Origin: Liopterus haemorrhoidalis
Taxonomy: Eukaryota > Arthropoda > Insecta > Coleoptera > Dytiscidae
NCBI GenBank assembly: GCA_963971575.1
Contig: OZ020622.1
Coordinates: 16,370,879 to 16,434,878, forward strand
Reading direction: 5' to 3'
Length of the DNA stretch: 64,000 nucleotides
Shown here: positions 45,601 through 55,345 of the stretch, one piece after another
Position numbering within the stretch: position 1 is the stretch's first letter
How the letters are laid out: each line of letters starts with the position of its first letter
Program-made: the position numbers and the translations under genes
Notes under the pieces: generated by a model
The model's input: the letters and a program-made list of their open reading frames with translations, nothing else
What the model was told of the DNA's origin: nothing
Databases searched by the model: none

Positions 45601-48600
45601 TTAACGGTGATACATTCTTTATTTTATTTTATTTTCGATTAAATCTGTGTAACAGAATTAACCAATAAATGGACAGGTACAAATTAAGCCAAACATGTAA
45701 CTATGATAAACACAGCAATAATTAACAATTTACAAAAACCAAAAATGAACATAATTACAATCAAGTCTAGATAATAAAGATTATCTTAAAGTAACAAAAT
45801 ATATACATACACGCATCGGAATAGTCTAGCGATATTGAAAAAAATATGAAAATATATTGCTTATTGTACATTTAATGTAGTATTTCAATTAAAGCAGGCA
45901 ATTATGAGTAGTTGGCTATGGAAAACAAATAAAAACAACAACCAACAAAACAAAACAAATACAAATTTGACAAAATTTATTCAGTACATGATCCGTAGGG
46001 TGATCACATGTTTCATTTGATTGAAAACGTTTATATTAATAATTGCAGTGTTTTCAAGTAGTGGCATTCTTTTTTAATAATGGAGCGACAGCATTTAACC
46101 ATCCACAAGATGAACCGTGCGGTGGGACTTCTCCAAGCTAGTTTCAGGAAAGTTGATGTAGCCAAGCGGATAGGAGTTCCTCATAGTGTTACAGGGAAAC
46201 AGGGAGTCTGGCTGAACAACATCCGGGATGTGGTCGCTGTACAACAGCAGCTCAAGACAGATTTTTGGTCTTAAATGCTAGAAGACAACCTACTATTACA
46301 ACACCCGAATTAGTAAGGAAGTTACAGCTAGCGCATAACTTAACCGTTAGTTGCGATATTATAAGAAATCGTCTCCACGAAGCTAATATTCTATCTCGAC
46401 GACCAATCAGATGTCAACCCCTCTCTAGAGGCAATCGCAGAGCAAGATTAGGTTGGCGTCACAATTTGCAATATTGGTGTGATAATGACTAGGCTAAAGT
46501 TTTGTTTACTGATGAGTCCAGATTTGGAATTCATCCAGATTCCGAAAGAAATGTTTTATCACTACACGAAATTCGATTTAATTCCTAATTAAGAAAATGT
46601 ACGTAATTTGTTGCTTTAATTGACTGTCACAGTTATACTGTATGCATGATCAGTCTGGAAATTTTAGTTCGTTCTAGAAACTTTTTGATTACCCCTCGTA
46701 AATATCTTCTTACGCCGTGAAATAACTCCTAAAGTGGGAAACAGAATGCACCGAGTTCTACGACGCGTTAACGGCGCCATCTGTCAGAAGAAAGTTAAAA
46801 CCAAGCTGTCGTATGCAAGTGCACAGAATGAACAACGTCCTCCGGCGTTCGAACGCCGTTGATACTGAATGTTCGTCAACTTCCAACTTTTGACGCCGTT
46901 GAACGTTGACGCAGAACACCTAACCTCAGTTTTTACTGAATGGTAAAGTGTTTGTATGTATAAATAACTTGCATACAACATAAATAACATCACACACAAA
47001 TCTTCATCATCCATTATACTTTTAATAAAAGAAAGCGCACGTATAAACACAGATATAGGTTGTCAAGTGACACTTGACGGCGTTAAAAATTATTGCATTG
47101 TGTGCAGGCGATAATTCTCAACGGCGCTACGCAACGCTGTCGCAAATGACGCCGCGCTGACGGCGTAGCGCGCTGTGCATTCTGTTCCAGGATTTAGTGT
47201 CTTTCTCTACATAGATTATTTGTAGTATTGCTAAAATATGTGTTTCACATAGGAGAATCCTCCTAAGTGAATATTTTAAACAAAATATAGGTTTTTGTTA
47301 AATGAATAAATTTTTACATGTAGAAGGTACTGCCTATCAATGTAGATTTAAACACTGGTTCCGATGATAAAAAAAAACGGGATTTTGGTAAAAACTGCAC
47401 ATAGGCGGTATAAGCAAATGGTCATACGAGATATTTTATTTGGCGGTATCGTGTTGAACTAATCTAATAGACAATGAATCGACATTTTTTAAGACATTGG
47501 AAGACATTTTTATTACAAGTGAAAATAAAATAAAAGAAAACGCAAAAAAATTCATAAAAATATAATTAAGTTCCTTTTAGATGTTAGATTACATTACATC
47601 AAAAAGTTGTTGTCTGTTAGGTTAGTTTCGATTTTGCCACTTTGGCGCTGTAATCTTAAAAGGGGTTACCTATTGTAGAAACAACTACGAAATATTACAT
47701 GCCACTATACATCCATTACTATATTAATTGCAAAATAATTACAATTGTACATCCAAGTTATAAATGTATAGATTAATGTATAGATTCTGGTTGTGGTACT
47801 ACCAAACCTATCAAAATCAATAACAAAACCAAATACAGTGGCAAGTACCTCGGTTTTCGTTGACTTCGGTTATCGTCGGTTTCGGTTTTCGTTGATTTAT
47901 CTCGAAAAAATTGTCTCGATTTTCGTCGGTTACCTCGGATTTCGTCAGCGTACCGCGACCCACGCGCTACGCAGTGTTGCGTTGTTTCTCGTTGTGTGAG
48001 CATCTAGCCAGCCCGTCTACCCAAACAATTCCATTGCTTTCCAGTGTTAGTGTTTTTGTGCTTTTTTTATTGATTGCGATTCATATGAAAATAATTGTCT
48101 CGGTTTTCGTCGGTTTCAGATTTCACGATTGTTTTCGGACGGATTATCGACGAAAACCGAGGTACTACTGTATCTACTACAGATATTATTTGGGGGATTT
48201 ATTGAAATAATACTTACGAGGAAGCCAGAAGTGTTGTCAAGAAGACAGCGAAACCTAACGGTGAAAGAGCGTTCTAGAAGATGGCAGTTATCAGGCATTA
48301 AAACATCCTGTAGACCCATGTTAGCACTCTCTGGAGGAAGAAATGAATTCCACATCAACTGCCGTTGAAGTTCTTCTCTATCCTCCGAATGTACAAGTTC
48401 GTAAACACTTTGATGAACGATGTCAGACTATAAAAAATAAATTTGTTAAAATATTACACTAGAAATTGTTTAAGTTGTCTTTGACTTAATCATAACTTTT
48501 TTTTTTTTTTTATTTGCAAACATAGAGTGCTTCGACTTCTTGGTCATTAGCACCCGGTACATTGGTGTATAGATTAATTTATACAGTTATATAGTATGAT

Positions 48601-51600
48601 ATAAGTAATATTTAACATTTGTATTTAAGTAATAGTAACATTTTGAAGGAATTAGAAGTATATTATATTAGGTACGGCATGTAATTTAGATTGTGTCATA
48701 TAAATTGGTTTCTTTCAGGAATTTGATAACATCATTGATTTGGTTTGTATTGTTTCTTAGGGCTTCTTCTATTTTGTCGGGGATATTGCACGCTTGGCGT
48801 TCGTTTGAGAATTTTCTGCATGTTGTCAGTATGTGTTCTACAGTTAGGTCGACTTGGCAAACATCACATATTGGCTTCGGTTGTTTTTGGAAGATATGTT
48901 GATGCGTGAGGAGGGTATGCCCTATTCTCAATCGGGTGATGGTGGTTTGTTCCTTCCTGTCGTTTTTTGCTTCCCATTTTTTTGTATCTTTTTTTATCTT
49001 CCTTAATTTGTTATTGATGGTGTTGTCCCAGTCTTCTTGCCATTTATTTGTGGTGTGTTTTGCAATGTGGCATTTAAAGTCATTAGCGTCTATGGTGTTT
49101 CGGAGTTTTTCTACATTAATGGCTTCTCTTGCGGCTCTATCGGCTGTTTCATTTCCTTTGATTCCTATGTGTGAGGGCGTCCAGATTATTTTGGATCTTA
49201 TGTTTTTGCTGACGTATGCTTCGTGTAGATATTCCTTTATTTTTACTAGTTCTTCTTTTTTAGGGAAAATTTGTGTAAGACTTTGCATTGCGCTTAAGCA
49301 ATCGGTGGAGATGATATAGGTTTTATTTGTTTGTCCTTGGTTTTTGATGTACTCTGCCGCTTTGTATATTGCGTAGAGTTCTGCCGAGAATCATAACTTT
49401 ATTCTCCCATTTTTTTTTTTTTTCTTTTTTTGATAACTTTACTCTCCCATTTTTATTAATGGTCGCATAAATGGATATTTGGGAGAGAGATAAAATATAT
49501 GTACTTGTCAGAGAGCTAGGAGTTAGTAAATTACCAAGTTAGACCAGAGTACCAAGTTAGACCAAGTACCAGAGACTAGGAACTACCATTACGCTCGCGT
49601 TCTTGCCCCGGACCCTGTGTTACGAAAAATCTACGAAACCAGGAACTGGTCAACAATAGGTGCGTTCGGCATAACTGTGCAGTGTTAACTGTGTTGTGCA
49701 AGTTTTTTGTGACGTGATCACTGTGCACACTGTGCAAGAAAGTCAAAGATGAACGCTTTGTTCAGATTGTGCAGTTATTCTTGTTATCCTAACCTTTTTT
49801 TTGTAAACAAATAAATTATACGTGTTTGATTACAACGTATGTCTCCTGCTACTTGTTTTATACGATTATATAAAAATGTCGCGTATTGGGGTGCTTTTAA
49901 GTATAAAATATAAAAGAAATTTTATTTGATAAGGAAGACAATTCAGAAGAATTTTCCAAACCAGAAAATATTTTGGAAAAAATATTTGAATATGCAGAGA
50001 GTACTGTTCCAAGCATGACTACAAATCAATTTAAAGTACATTTCTGCTTGTATCCAGAAAATTTTGAGTCCTTTTGAGTGTATTTAGATGTTCCATCATG
50101 AGGTTCATGTCTGTATTATTTATTTTGCAAATGCTGCATGCATTAACAATGATATTTTGATTGTTTTCACTCATATTGTTTTGTAGAAATACTATTGCAC
50201 AGTTTGTCGCACGATCTGAACTTTTGACGACCGTGCAACAGTAACTGCACTGCACGATATTGCCAAACGATCATCGTGCAGCACAGAGCACACAGAAATT
50301 TTATGCCGAACGTTTCTTGTGTAAATTATGTAGAATGTGTAGATTATTAGTTTATGCCGAACGCACCTAATGCGTAGAGGGTGGGTTAATCAAATAACGC
50401 CGTGCACGGGACCAGAGTCGTAGCAACGGGTTGGCATTGGGGCCCTTGCCATTGTGTATTCGGTCATTAAAAGCATTGGCAGGTGAAAAAAAAAAAAAAA
50501 AACATTGGATTTGAGGAGTGAGGACTTTTTTTTTTGCTCATCACTTGTATTTGGAGAGTGAGGACCTTTTTTTTGCTCATTTGGATTTGGGGAGGTAAAT
50601 TTTATCAATTTACTTTATTTGCCAAGGGCGCCAATAAACATTGCTACGGCTCTGCACAGGACCTTGTTGATATATATTGTGACCAGCAAGCTACGCGTTA
50701 TTAAACTCCATTCACAATAAATGTGAGATGACGTCACACATGGTTTATTTAAGTACCAACGTTATGATATGTTTTAATCAACATCAATCCATAACTCAGT
50801 TAGTACATTTATTTATTTCATGTTGGTAATTTTATACAGTGTTGTCGGTTTTAAATTGTATTGTTCAATCGTTATTTTGACGTCAGGTTGACGTTTAGGT
50901 ACAAATTAAGTGAGGTTATATTTTATTCTTTTTAAATTTATTTGTAATTTAAAAGTAAAAATGCCCAAAAAAAAAGTAATTTTAGCGTACTCATTACAAT
51001 TTACACTTGCAGCTAGTGGCAATAAACTGTTCGACTGGAAATAATATTTGAATATTCATTATTCGAAACAAAATTGTATCTAACATCTGAAATTCAAAAA
51101 TTTCTATTCGAATAATAAAAAATTTGACTCTTTATCATTGCTTTCCGATATCATTTAGTGAGTTCATGAAGCATGCTCGGAGCGTTCGAGAAAAGGTCTA
51201 AACGCGTTTATTCGAGTGGTCTGGAGTTAAAGAGTGTGACTCGGAACACTCCGTGTTTGTTTCCCGAACCCGCTGTGTCAACACCAAGCGAAAAATTAAA
51301 GTAAATTTTATAAAAAGTATTAAAAGAACACGACACATTTCTAAAAACAAATATTTCTGATGATTCTTATACACTGAAATTTATTATTATTTTTTTTTTA
51401 ATACTACATTACACACTTAATATAATATAAACCATAAATTTCGCGACAAATCGGTTAGAAAGAACTGCTGTGCATCATAATTTACATTAATTCCTTTCCT
51501 CCATAGGAAATATAGGTTTTCAATATATTTTTAGAATTTGTTCGATATAACCTAACTTTTTTTGACAGATTACGAATTGGCAACAAGGTGAGTTTTTCAA

Positions 51601-52294
51601 CTCTGACGTCATTTCATAGTTATGGTAAATGGAGTTTAACTTCCGTCAGCAATGAGTACTTTCAGAGTAGCTCGCTGTGTGGATGGTCTAAATTAATAAC
51701 ATAAATTCTTACTTGATGGAATCCAAGGTACCCTTCGATGCTGTGAGTTGCAAAAAATACTTCTCCTTCGCAAGTTAAAATCATTAGGAATCCATTCAAT
51801 GCCTGAAATTAAAACAATGAATATGAATTTTAATCTATTTACCTACACATATACAAAAAATATACATAAAATAAAAATTTGTTCTGATCCCCCCCCCTCC
51901 AGATATGCTTGGAGGAAAATTAAAATTTTAAGAGCCCGGTTAATTTTGGGAATATTTCAATTCGTGAAAGATGAAAACGGCTTTGGCCCGCTTTCATCTT
52001 TCCAAAATTCAGAACCATCATATCTTCATTAATATTTATAACGTTAAAAAAAAGGTGTCCCCCTCAAATATTTCCTGCCCACTCCAAATTTTAAAAGCTA
52101 GCGCCACCTTTGTTGAAGAGATATAGGAATATATTCTTTGCATTATTTTGTGTATATTATATTTTAAATTTTGTTAAATAAACTACAATTTTTTCTTACC
52201 TGTAGGAACATTTCTCCATCTAATAAAGTGTGATCAAAAGCGGTCAAATCCCTGCTTCTGTGCATCCCATCGTCTTTGTCTTTGTGCATTACCA
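38904..52294 (-). CDS. ss: Aryl hydrocarbon receptor / spineless (bHLH-PAS transcription factor), 5'-incomplete
   Basis: Coding join on minus: 52294-52200, 51802-51713, 48427-48218, 45473-45286, 45172-45066, 45009-44868, 41958-41494, 39877-39711, 39631-38904. All borders are GT-AG and phases close over 2192 bases (729 codons plus stop). The PAS-A domain starts FDHTLLDGEMFLQALNGFLM and continues SDIVHQSVYELVHSEDREEL. PAS-B has FKSKHKLDFALVSMD, MLLGYSDAEL, TGASGMIAYRFQSKEGNWQW and SRLVYKNSKPDFVISTHRPL. Then comes the block conserved in insect Spineless: GKRTMDFKVSYLDAGLPNSY and RRYKTQLRDFLSTCRTKRKL. The tail is rich in Ser/Thr/Pro/His/Asn, as expected for transactivation. The bHLH DNA-binding exon(s) are not found up to 64000. 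The family dimerises with ARNT/Tango and, in insects, specifies antennal, leg and bristle identity (known for the family, not shown here). Confidence 0.94.
39711..39877 (-). CDS. ss: AhR/spineless exon, transactivation region
   Basis: YLTSTDNIFHQYRPLGSYYP and YVGNGFLEMPARATSC; acceptor TTTTTAG, donor ACAG|GTAAAG. Confidence 0.9.
40574..41388 (+). mobile_element. 5'-truncated LINE in an AhR intron, with TSD
   Basis: Starts abruptly at GAGGAGTTGTGGAGGAGG, matching 1211 onward, and ends ..GCCTAGGGAAATAAAGAAC. It is flanked by ATATGTAAT at 40565-40573 and 41389-41397. It encodes MCRMCGEEEEDIEHLAKRC near 40817. A 1-2 base indel relative to the 843-1690 copy separates the frames. Antisense to AhR. 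The long minus-strand frame over it is compositional. Confidence 0.88.
41494..41958 (-). CDS. ss: AhR/spineless exon after PAS-B
   Basis: 465 bp; encodes EEEGRDLLGKRTMDFKVSYL, the basic DFLSTCRTKRKLS motif and a Tyr/Ser/Pro-rich stretch. Acceptor TTTTCAG before 41958, donor AATAG|GTAAAA. Confidence 0.94.
42133..44430 (+). mobile_element. Family B copy in an AhR intron, split by an hAT
   Basis: Starts AGGGTTTTGCAACTATTTAA and follows the 14681-16930 copy in order. It carries the empty site for the Tc1-like element (about 44268-44286). The right end diverges after GAGTGACGTTATAAG. Confidence 0.82.
42191..43339. mobile_element. 1149 bp non-autonomous hAT with perfect 8 bp TSD
   Basis: Ends CAGTGGCGGATTTAG and CTAAATCCGCCCCTG, subterminal CAGCCAGGGGCCCC mirrored. 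GTCTAGGT duplicates at 42183-42190 and 43340-43347; the same octamer is single at 14730-14737 in the other family B copy. Confidence 0.95.
44431..44867. other. AhR intron, unassigned
   Basis: A G-rich/C-rich patch at 44527-44575 (GGGAGGGGGGGGGG; CATGGGTGCGCGC) looks like a decayed hAT end similar to 17330-17385. Confidence 0.4.
44868..45009 (-). CDS. ss: AhR/spineless exon, PAS-B second half
   Basis: LKTGASGMIAYRFQSKEGNW and SKPDFVISTHRPL; acceptor TTTGCAG, donor AAT|GTGAGT. Confidence 0.94.
45066..45172 (-). CDS. ss: AhR/spineless exon, PAS-B middle
   Basis: GKMLLGYSDAELANMGGYDL and VHYDDLAYVASAHQE; acceptor TGTTTTAG, donor GAAT|GTAAGT. Confidence 0.94.
45286..45473 (-). CDS. ss: AhR/spineless exon, inter-PAS and PAS-B start
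   Basis: RLDIRGRVKVLHGQNRKSEE, LALFAICTPFGPPSLLEIPQ and KSKHKLDFALVSMDQR; acceptor TTTTCAG, donor CAAAG|GTAAGA. Confidence 0.94.
45474..46072. other. AhR intron, AT-rich
   Basis: Nothing recognised beyond poly-T and an AAC/AAAC-rich patch near 45925-45965. Confidence 0.5.
46080..46600 (+). pseudogene. Tc1-like transposase fossil
   Basis: 46080-46274 begins MERQHLTIHKMNRAVGLLQA with a helix-turn-helix-like region. 46265-46492 has RRQPTITTPELVRKLQLAHN and SCDIIRNRLHEANILSRRP, matching the bipartite DNA-binding domain of Tc1. After a stop, KVLFTDESRFGIHPDSERN is the first catalytic Asp context. Frames are shifted and the rest is missing. No convincing TIR pair was found. Confidence 0.85.
46733..47193 (-). 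mobile_element. PIF/Harbinger-like MITE copy 2, inverted
   Basis: Reverse complement of 20807-21291 with the same ends (AGTGGGAAACAGAATGCA; TGCATTCTGTTCCAGGAT) and TAA/TTA borders. The frame at 47050-46784 repeats MDDEDLCVMLFMLYASYLYI. Confidence 0.82.
47200..47835. other. AhR intron, unassigned
   Basis: AT-rich; no frame or paired repeat recognised. Confidence 0.45.
47836..48170. mobile_element. 335 bp pogo/Tc1-type MITE flanked by TA
   Basis: Ends CAGTGGCAAGTACCTCGGTT and CGAAAACCGAGGTACTACTG are inverted, with TA on each side. The interior is full of TCGGTTTTCGT-like units. It ends only about 48 bases from the AhR exon at 48218. Confidence 0.88.
48218..48427 (-). CDS. ss: AhR/spineless exon, PAS-A second half
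   Basis: 70 codons: SDIVHQSVYELVHSEDREEL ... HLLERSFTVRFRCLLDNTSG. Acceptor TTTATAG, donor CTCCTC|GTAAGT-type (CTTCCTC|GTAAGT). Confidence 0.94.
48500..49388 (-). mobile_element. Jockey-type LINE 3' end with RNase H, with TSD and poly(A)
   Basis: On minus it encodes the RNase H C-terminal half (IIWTPSHIGIKGNETADRAA), then a zinc-finger-like CDVCQVDLTVEHILTTC, and stops at 48686. The poly(A) tail is the T-run at about 48498-48520. AATCATAACTTT duplicates at 48488-48499 and 49389-49400. It is same-sense as AhR, inserted about 70 bases upstream of an exon. Confidence 0.92.
49657..50369. mobile_element. 713 bp TIR element
   Basis: TAGGTGCGTTCGGCATAA at the left is exactly mirrored at the right (TTATGCCGAACGCACCTA). 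TGTGCA-rich subterminal sequence is also mirrored. Two short frames inside (SEEFSKPENILEKIFEYAES on plus; 50255-50031 on minus) may be transposase-flanking remnants and are not identified. Confidence 0.85.
50413..50654. mobile_element. 242 bp hAT-type MITE
   Basis: CAGAGTCGTAGCAA and TTGCTACGGCTCTG are inverted. Flanks CACGGGAC and CACAGGAC are an 8 bp duplication with one mismatch. An internal tandem repeat (GAGTGAGGAC..TTTTTTTTGCTCAT) is present. Confidence 0.85.
50701..51639. mobile_element. MITE family H copy 2 (939 bp, longer form)
   Basis: TTAAACTCCATTCACAATAA at the left and ATGGTAAATGGAGTTTAA at the right are inverted. It shares terminal 200-300 bp with 27620-27925 and has an extra central block (about 50930-51530) absent there. 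Confidence 0.8.
51713..51802 (-). CDS. ss: AhR/spineless exon, PAS-A strand region
   Basis: Thirty codons exactly: ALNGFLMILTCEGEVFFATH then SIEGYLGFHQ. Acceptor TTTCAG, donor CATCAA|GTAAGA. Confidence 0.94.
52200..52294 (-). CDS. ss: AhR/spineless first exon in the window
   Basis: 95 bp; VMHKDKDDGMHRSRDLTAFD, then HTLLDGEMFLQ. Acceptor TGTTTCAG before 52294, so upstream exons exist. Donor CTACAG|GTAAGA. Confidence 0.93.
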
Positions 52295-52565
52295 CTGAAA
52301 CAAAAAATAAAAAAATTAACCAAAACTACAAAAAAAAATATTGAAATGTTAACAACTTGCAGGGGGGTGAAACTCTAATGGCAAAACGAAAACCACATTA
52401 CGTTCCATAACCCAACACGAATAGCGCCCCAGTCGCTACCAGTCGCTATAGCTACGCGCATGACAGGATGTTGCCTGTTACGGCTTCTGTCATTAGCGTC
52501 AAAATCTGTAATTAGTGTCAAAATCGTCTTCTGTAATTTTGTAATTTTATTGTTTAATTCGGAAA

Positions 52566-52739
52566 ATGGGTGTTAAATGCTTTGTTTTGGGGTGTGATAG
52601 TAGTGAACCTACAAGATATTGCTTTCCAAACCCGAAGACATGTGTGGCTCCAGAATTGTATAGAACGTGGATGAGGAACATTGGAAATCCAAAATTGGAT
52701 GGCTTGTCCATGGAAGTGTCCATAAATATTAAGTATTAG
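52566..52739 (+). pseudogene. THAP-type zinc-finger N-terminal fragment
   Basis: 57 codons, MGVKCFVLGCDSSEPTRYCF then PNPKTC..LYRTWMRNIGNP. The first C-x4-C pair and the Trp of the THAP fold are present, but the frame stops before the CxxH pair. It sits in an AhR intron and may be the 5' end of a P-element- or THAP-carrying transposon whose body was deleted. Confidence 0.6.
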
Positions 52740-52846
52740 TAAATATTATGTTATATGTTAGTCTACTTAATAAATAATTATTTCTGCTAGTTATTGTTTT
52801 TCTGTTTCTGTATAATTCCTAACTGCTTGTTCTTAACTGTAAACTT

Positions 52847-52980
52847 AATTAAATGTTATTATTAAATGATACAATTGTTATGATTTATTTTGTCTATTTT
52901 TAATATTGTTGTCGTTAATAATATTAAAAATAGACAAAATAAATCATAACAATTGTTTCATTTAATAATAACATTTAATT
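52847..52980. repeat. 134 bp near-perfect palindrome
   Basis: Arms of about 62 bp (AATTAAATGTTATTATTAAA .. at the left, mirrored to the end) with a central loop of roughly 10 bases (GTTGTCGTTA). Only one or two mismatches are seen. As RNA it would form a long hairpin. Confidence 0.92.
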
Positions 52981-53366
52981 ATGCTTACAACTATATCCAC
53001 TGAAGCATTTGAAATACCCGCGAAAACCCAACCCTTTCCTCCCCTACCAATTCTAGTTGCATAACCCAACAACTACAGCGCTAATTTGGTTTAAAAAAAT
53101 ATATCGGCAGTTTCGCATCTATTTCCTTCTTTATCTATGCAATCTTGTAATTATTAAATTAAAGAAATAATAGTTCTGTAAAATCACATCTGTTTTATAA
53201 ATGAACAAATAGTGAGCTTCCTGCGAAGTCCAAATTTTACGATTTTGCATGAAAAATGAAAAAATCCAAGAAAGGTCCCTTCTCGTAATAACCTAAAAGA
53301 ACGAAATTCCCATTTAGTTTCGCCTAAACCTTTGGGATAACCTGTAATATAAATTTTGCATTTCAC

Positions 53367-53630
53367 TATATGCTGTTCACGTTTGTTAAAAAAAACTAAG
53401 ACGAAATTTTGATTTCAGTAGTTTGCATCTTTGAAATTGTATGTCATGTTGGTATTAAATAATGATAAAAATATCACTTTCCTAAAATGTCATCCCATTT
53501 AACATATGTCATAATGAAAAATGATAACTTAATAAAATTTTTAAATGACATTTAAATTCAGTAATACACTATAAAAGTAACCAAAACAACCAGTTCTGGT
53601 TTATCCTTACAAAAGTTAACGCAATATATA
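53367..53630. mobile_element. MITE family F copy 3
   Basis: ACTATATGCTGTTCACGTTT at the left and the mirrored CTTACAAAAGTTAACGCAAT at the right. The interior is the reverse complement of copies 1 and 2. Confidence 0.75.
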
Positions 53631-53636
53631 AATTCT

Positions 53637-53815
53637 TTCTTTGGTTTAGGCGGAACTAGATTTTGAATACTAGTAATTTTTCCGTTTAAGTGAGGTTTTT
53701 GATGATTTCGTTTAGCAAAAGCCCTCTTCAAACCTTAAAAGCAGAGCTCATGACAACTTACAAAAATGAAAATTCCAGTTAGTTCCGTTCAAACGTTTGG
53801 AACAGCCTGTATATA
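53637..53815. mobile_element. MITE family D copy, directly abutting MITE F
   Basis: TTTGGTTTAGGCGGAACTAG at the left and AGTTCCGTTCAAACGTTTGG at the right are inverted. A related partial, inverted copy precedes at about 53165-53355. Confidence 0.78.
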
Positions 53816-54639
53816 TTTTTATATATTGTACTCAACACTAATAAAGAGCTCTATATAATTCCTACAAAGTTACTTTGGTATTATTTTAAAAGTACCTGAA
53901 TTTGCAGTTTTATTTTCTCAACTTTGTCAACTTGGTCACTTGGTCACTTTTCGCAATGAACCAAAGAAATATTTCCATATAAAGTAATATTAGAGTCATC
54001 GATGTTGCTAAACATTTGCTAAATTAAAATGGGGTCGGTTTGGTCATATAATTAGAAGATATTATGGTCTATGGTCAAAATTACTATTGAATGGAGATCT
54101 AGAACTAGTAAACATGATCCTGGACCTAGTATGAGATGGACAACCTTGCAAAAGCCGCAGGAATCAGTGAAATATAAAAAGAATTTATACAAATTAAAAT
54201 ATCTTTTAATTTTTGTGATATCTTTTTTGTGACATCTTCAATAAAAATAATTTAATTGAGCAGGAATGCAATTTGAGTGAAGTAAATGAAGCGAGTTTCG
54301 TTTTAATTAATGCTGAATGCTGATGATATTTTAAAAAGCAATTAAGATAAAGTAAAGACATCAATTTTTCATTGTCCTATTATTAGCGACTATAACTTGC
54401 GGCAATTACTTTTACCTCAGACAACGGGCATAAGGGAAAACGGACACTTTTATTAACCTCTCTAAATTGAACTCATAAAACGAGAATTTTATATTTTATT
54501 GTATTTTAAGTTCAAGTTATTGATCGAAGATGAAAACACTGCATACATATATATACGTTGGGATAGCAAGTTAGTGGAACGTAACTAATACTATGTAATT
54601 GGCTAAATTATATGGCACGTGTTAGCCATAATGAGTTGT
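53816..54639. other. AT-rich, unassigned
   Basis: No coding signal. A short weak LINE-like phrase near 54035-54150 (GGTTTGGTCATATAATTAGAAG) was not pursued. Confidence 0.4.
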
Positions 54640-55345
54640 TTAAATCTGGATGGTCAGGGACCTCAAGGAGCTATGTTTGTTTTGTTTGAGTCTGGATGGT
54701 CAGGACCTCAAGGAGTTTGGTAGTACTCTGGATAGTTAGGGACTTCAAGGAGCTATGTTTTGTTGGACTCGGGATGGTCTGGAACCTCAAGGAGGTATGT
54801 TTGATTCTGAATGGCCAGGGACCTTTAGGAATTCGGTGGAACTCTGGATGGTCAGGGACCTCAAGAAGTTCGGTGGAATTCTGGATGTTCAGGGACCTCA
54901 AGGAGTTCGGTGGAATTCTGGATAGTCAAGGACTTCAAGGAGCTATGTTTGTTTTGTTTGAGTCTGGATGGTCAGGGACCTCAAGGAGTTTGGTGGTACT
55001 CTGGATAGTTAGGGACTTCAAGGATCTATGTTTGTTTTGTTGGACTCGGGATGATCTGGAACCTCAAGGAGGTATGTTTGATTCTGAGTGGCCAGGGACC
55101 TTTAGGAATTCGGTGGAACTCTGGATGGTCAGGGACTTCAAGGAGCTATGTTTATTTTGTTTAACTCTGGATGGTTAGGGACCTTAAGGAATTCGGTGGA
55201 ACTCTGGATGGTCAGGGACCTCAAGGAGTTCGGTGGAATTCTGGATAGTCAGGGACTTCAAGGAGCTATGTTTATTTTGTTTAACTTTGGATGGTTAGGG
55301 ACTTTAAGGAATTCGGTGGAACTGTGGATGGTCAGAGATACGGAA
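54640..55345. repeat. Higher-order minisatellite (37 bp and about 46 bp units)
   Basis: The core CTGGATGGTCAGGGACCTCA alternates with spacers GGAGTTCGGTGGAATT (37 bp unit) or GGAGCTATGTTTGTTTTGTT (about 46 bp unit). The block starting GAGCTATGTTTGTTTTGTTT at 54668 recurs at 54940, giving a super-period of about 272 bp. A 160-codon open frame (54696-55178) results from the repeat, not from a known gene. Confidence 0.88.

Noticed and set aside
47773..48368. Overlapping plus and minus ORFs near 48 kb
   Set aside because: They arise from the TCGGTTTTCG-rich MITE and from the opposite strand of the AhR PAS-A exon.
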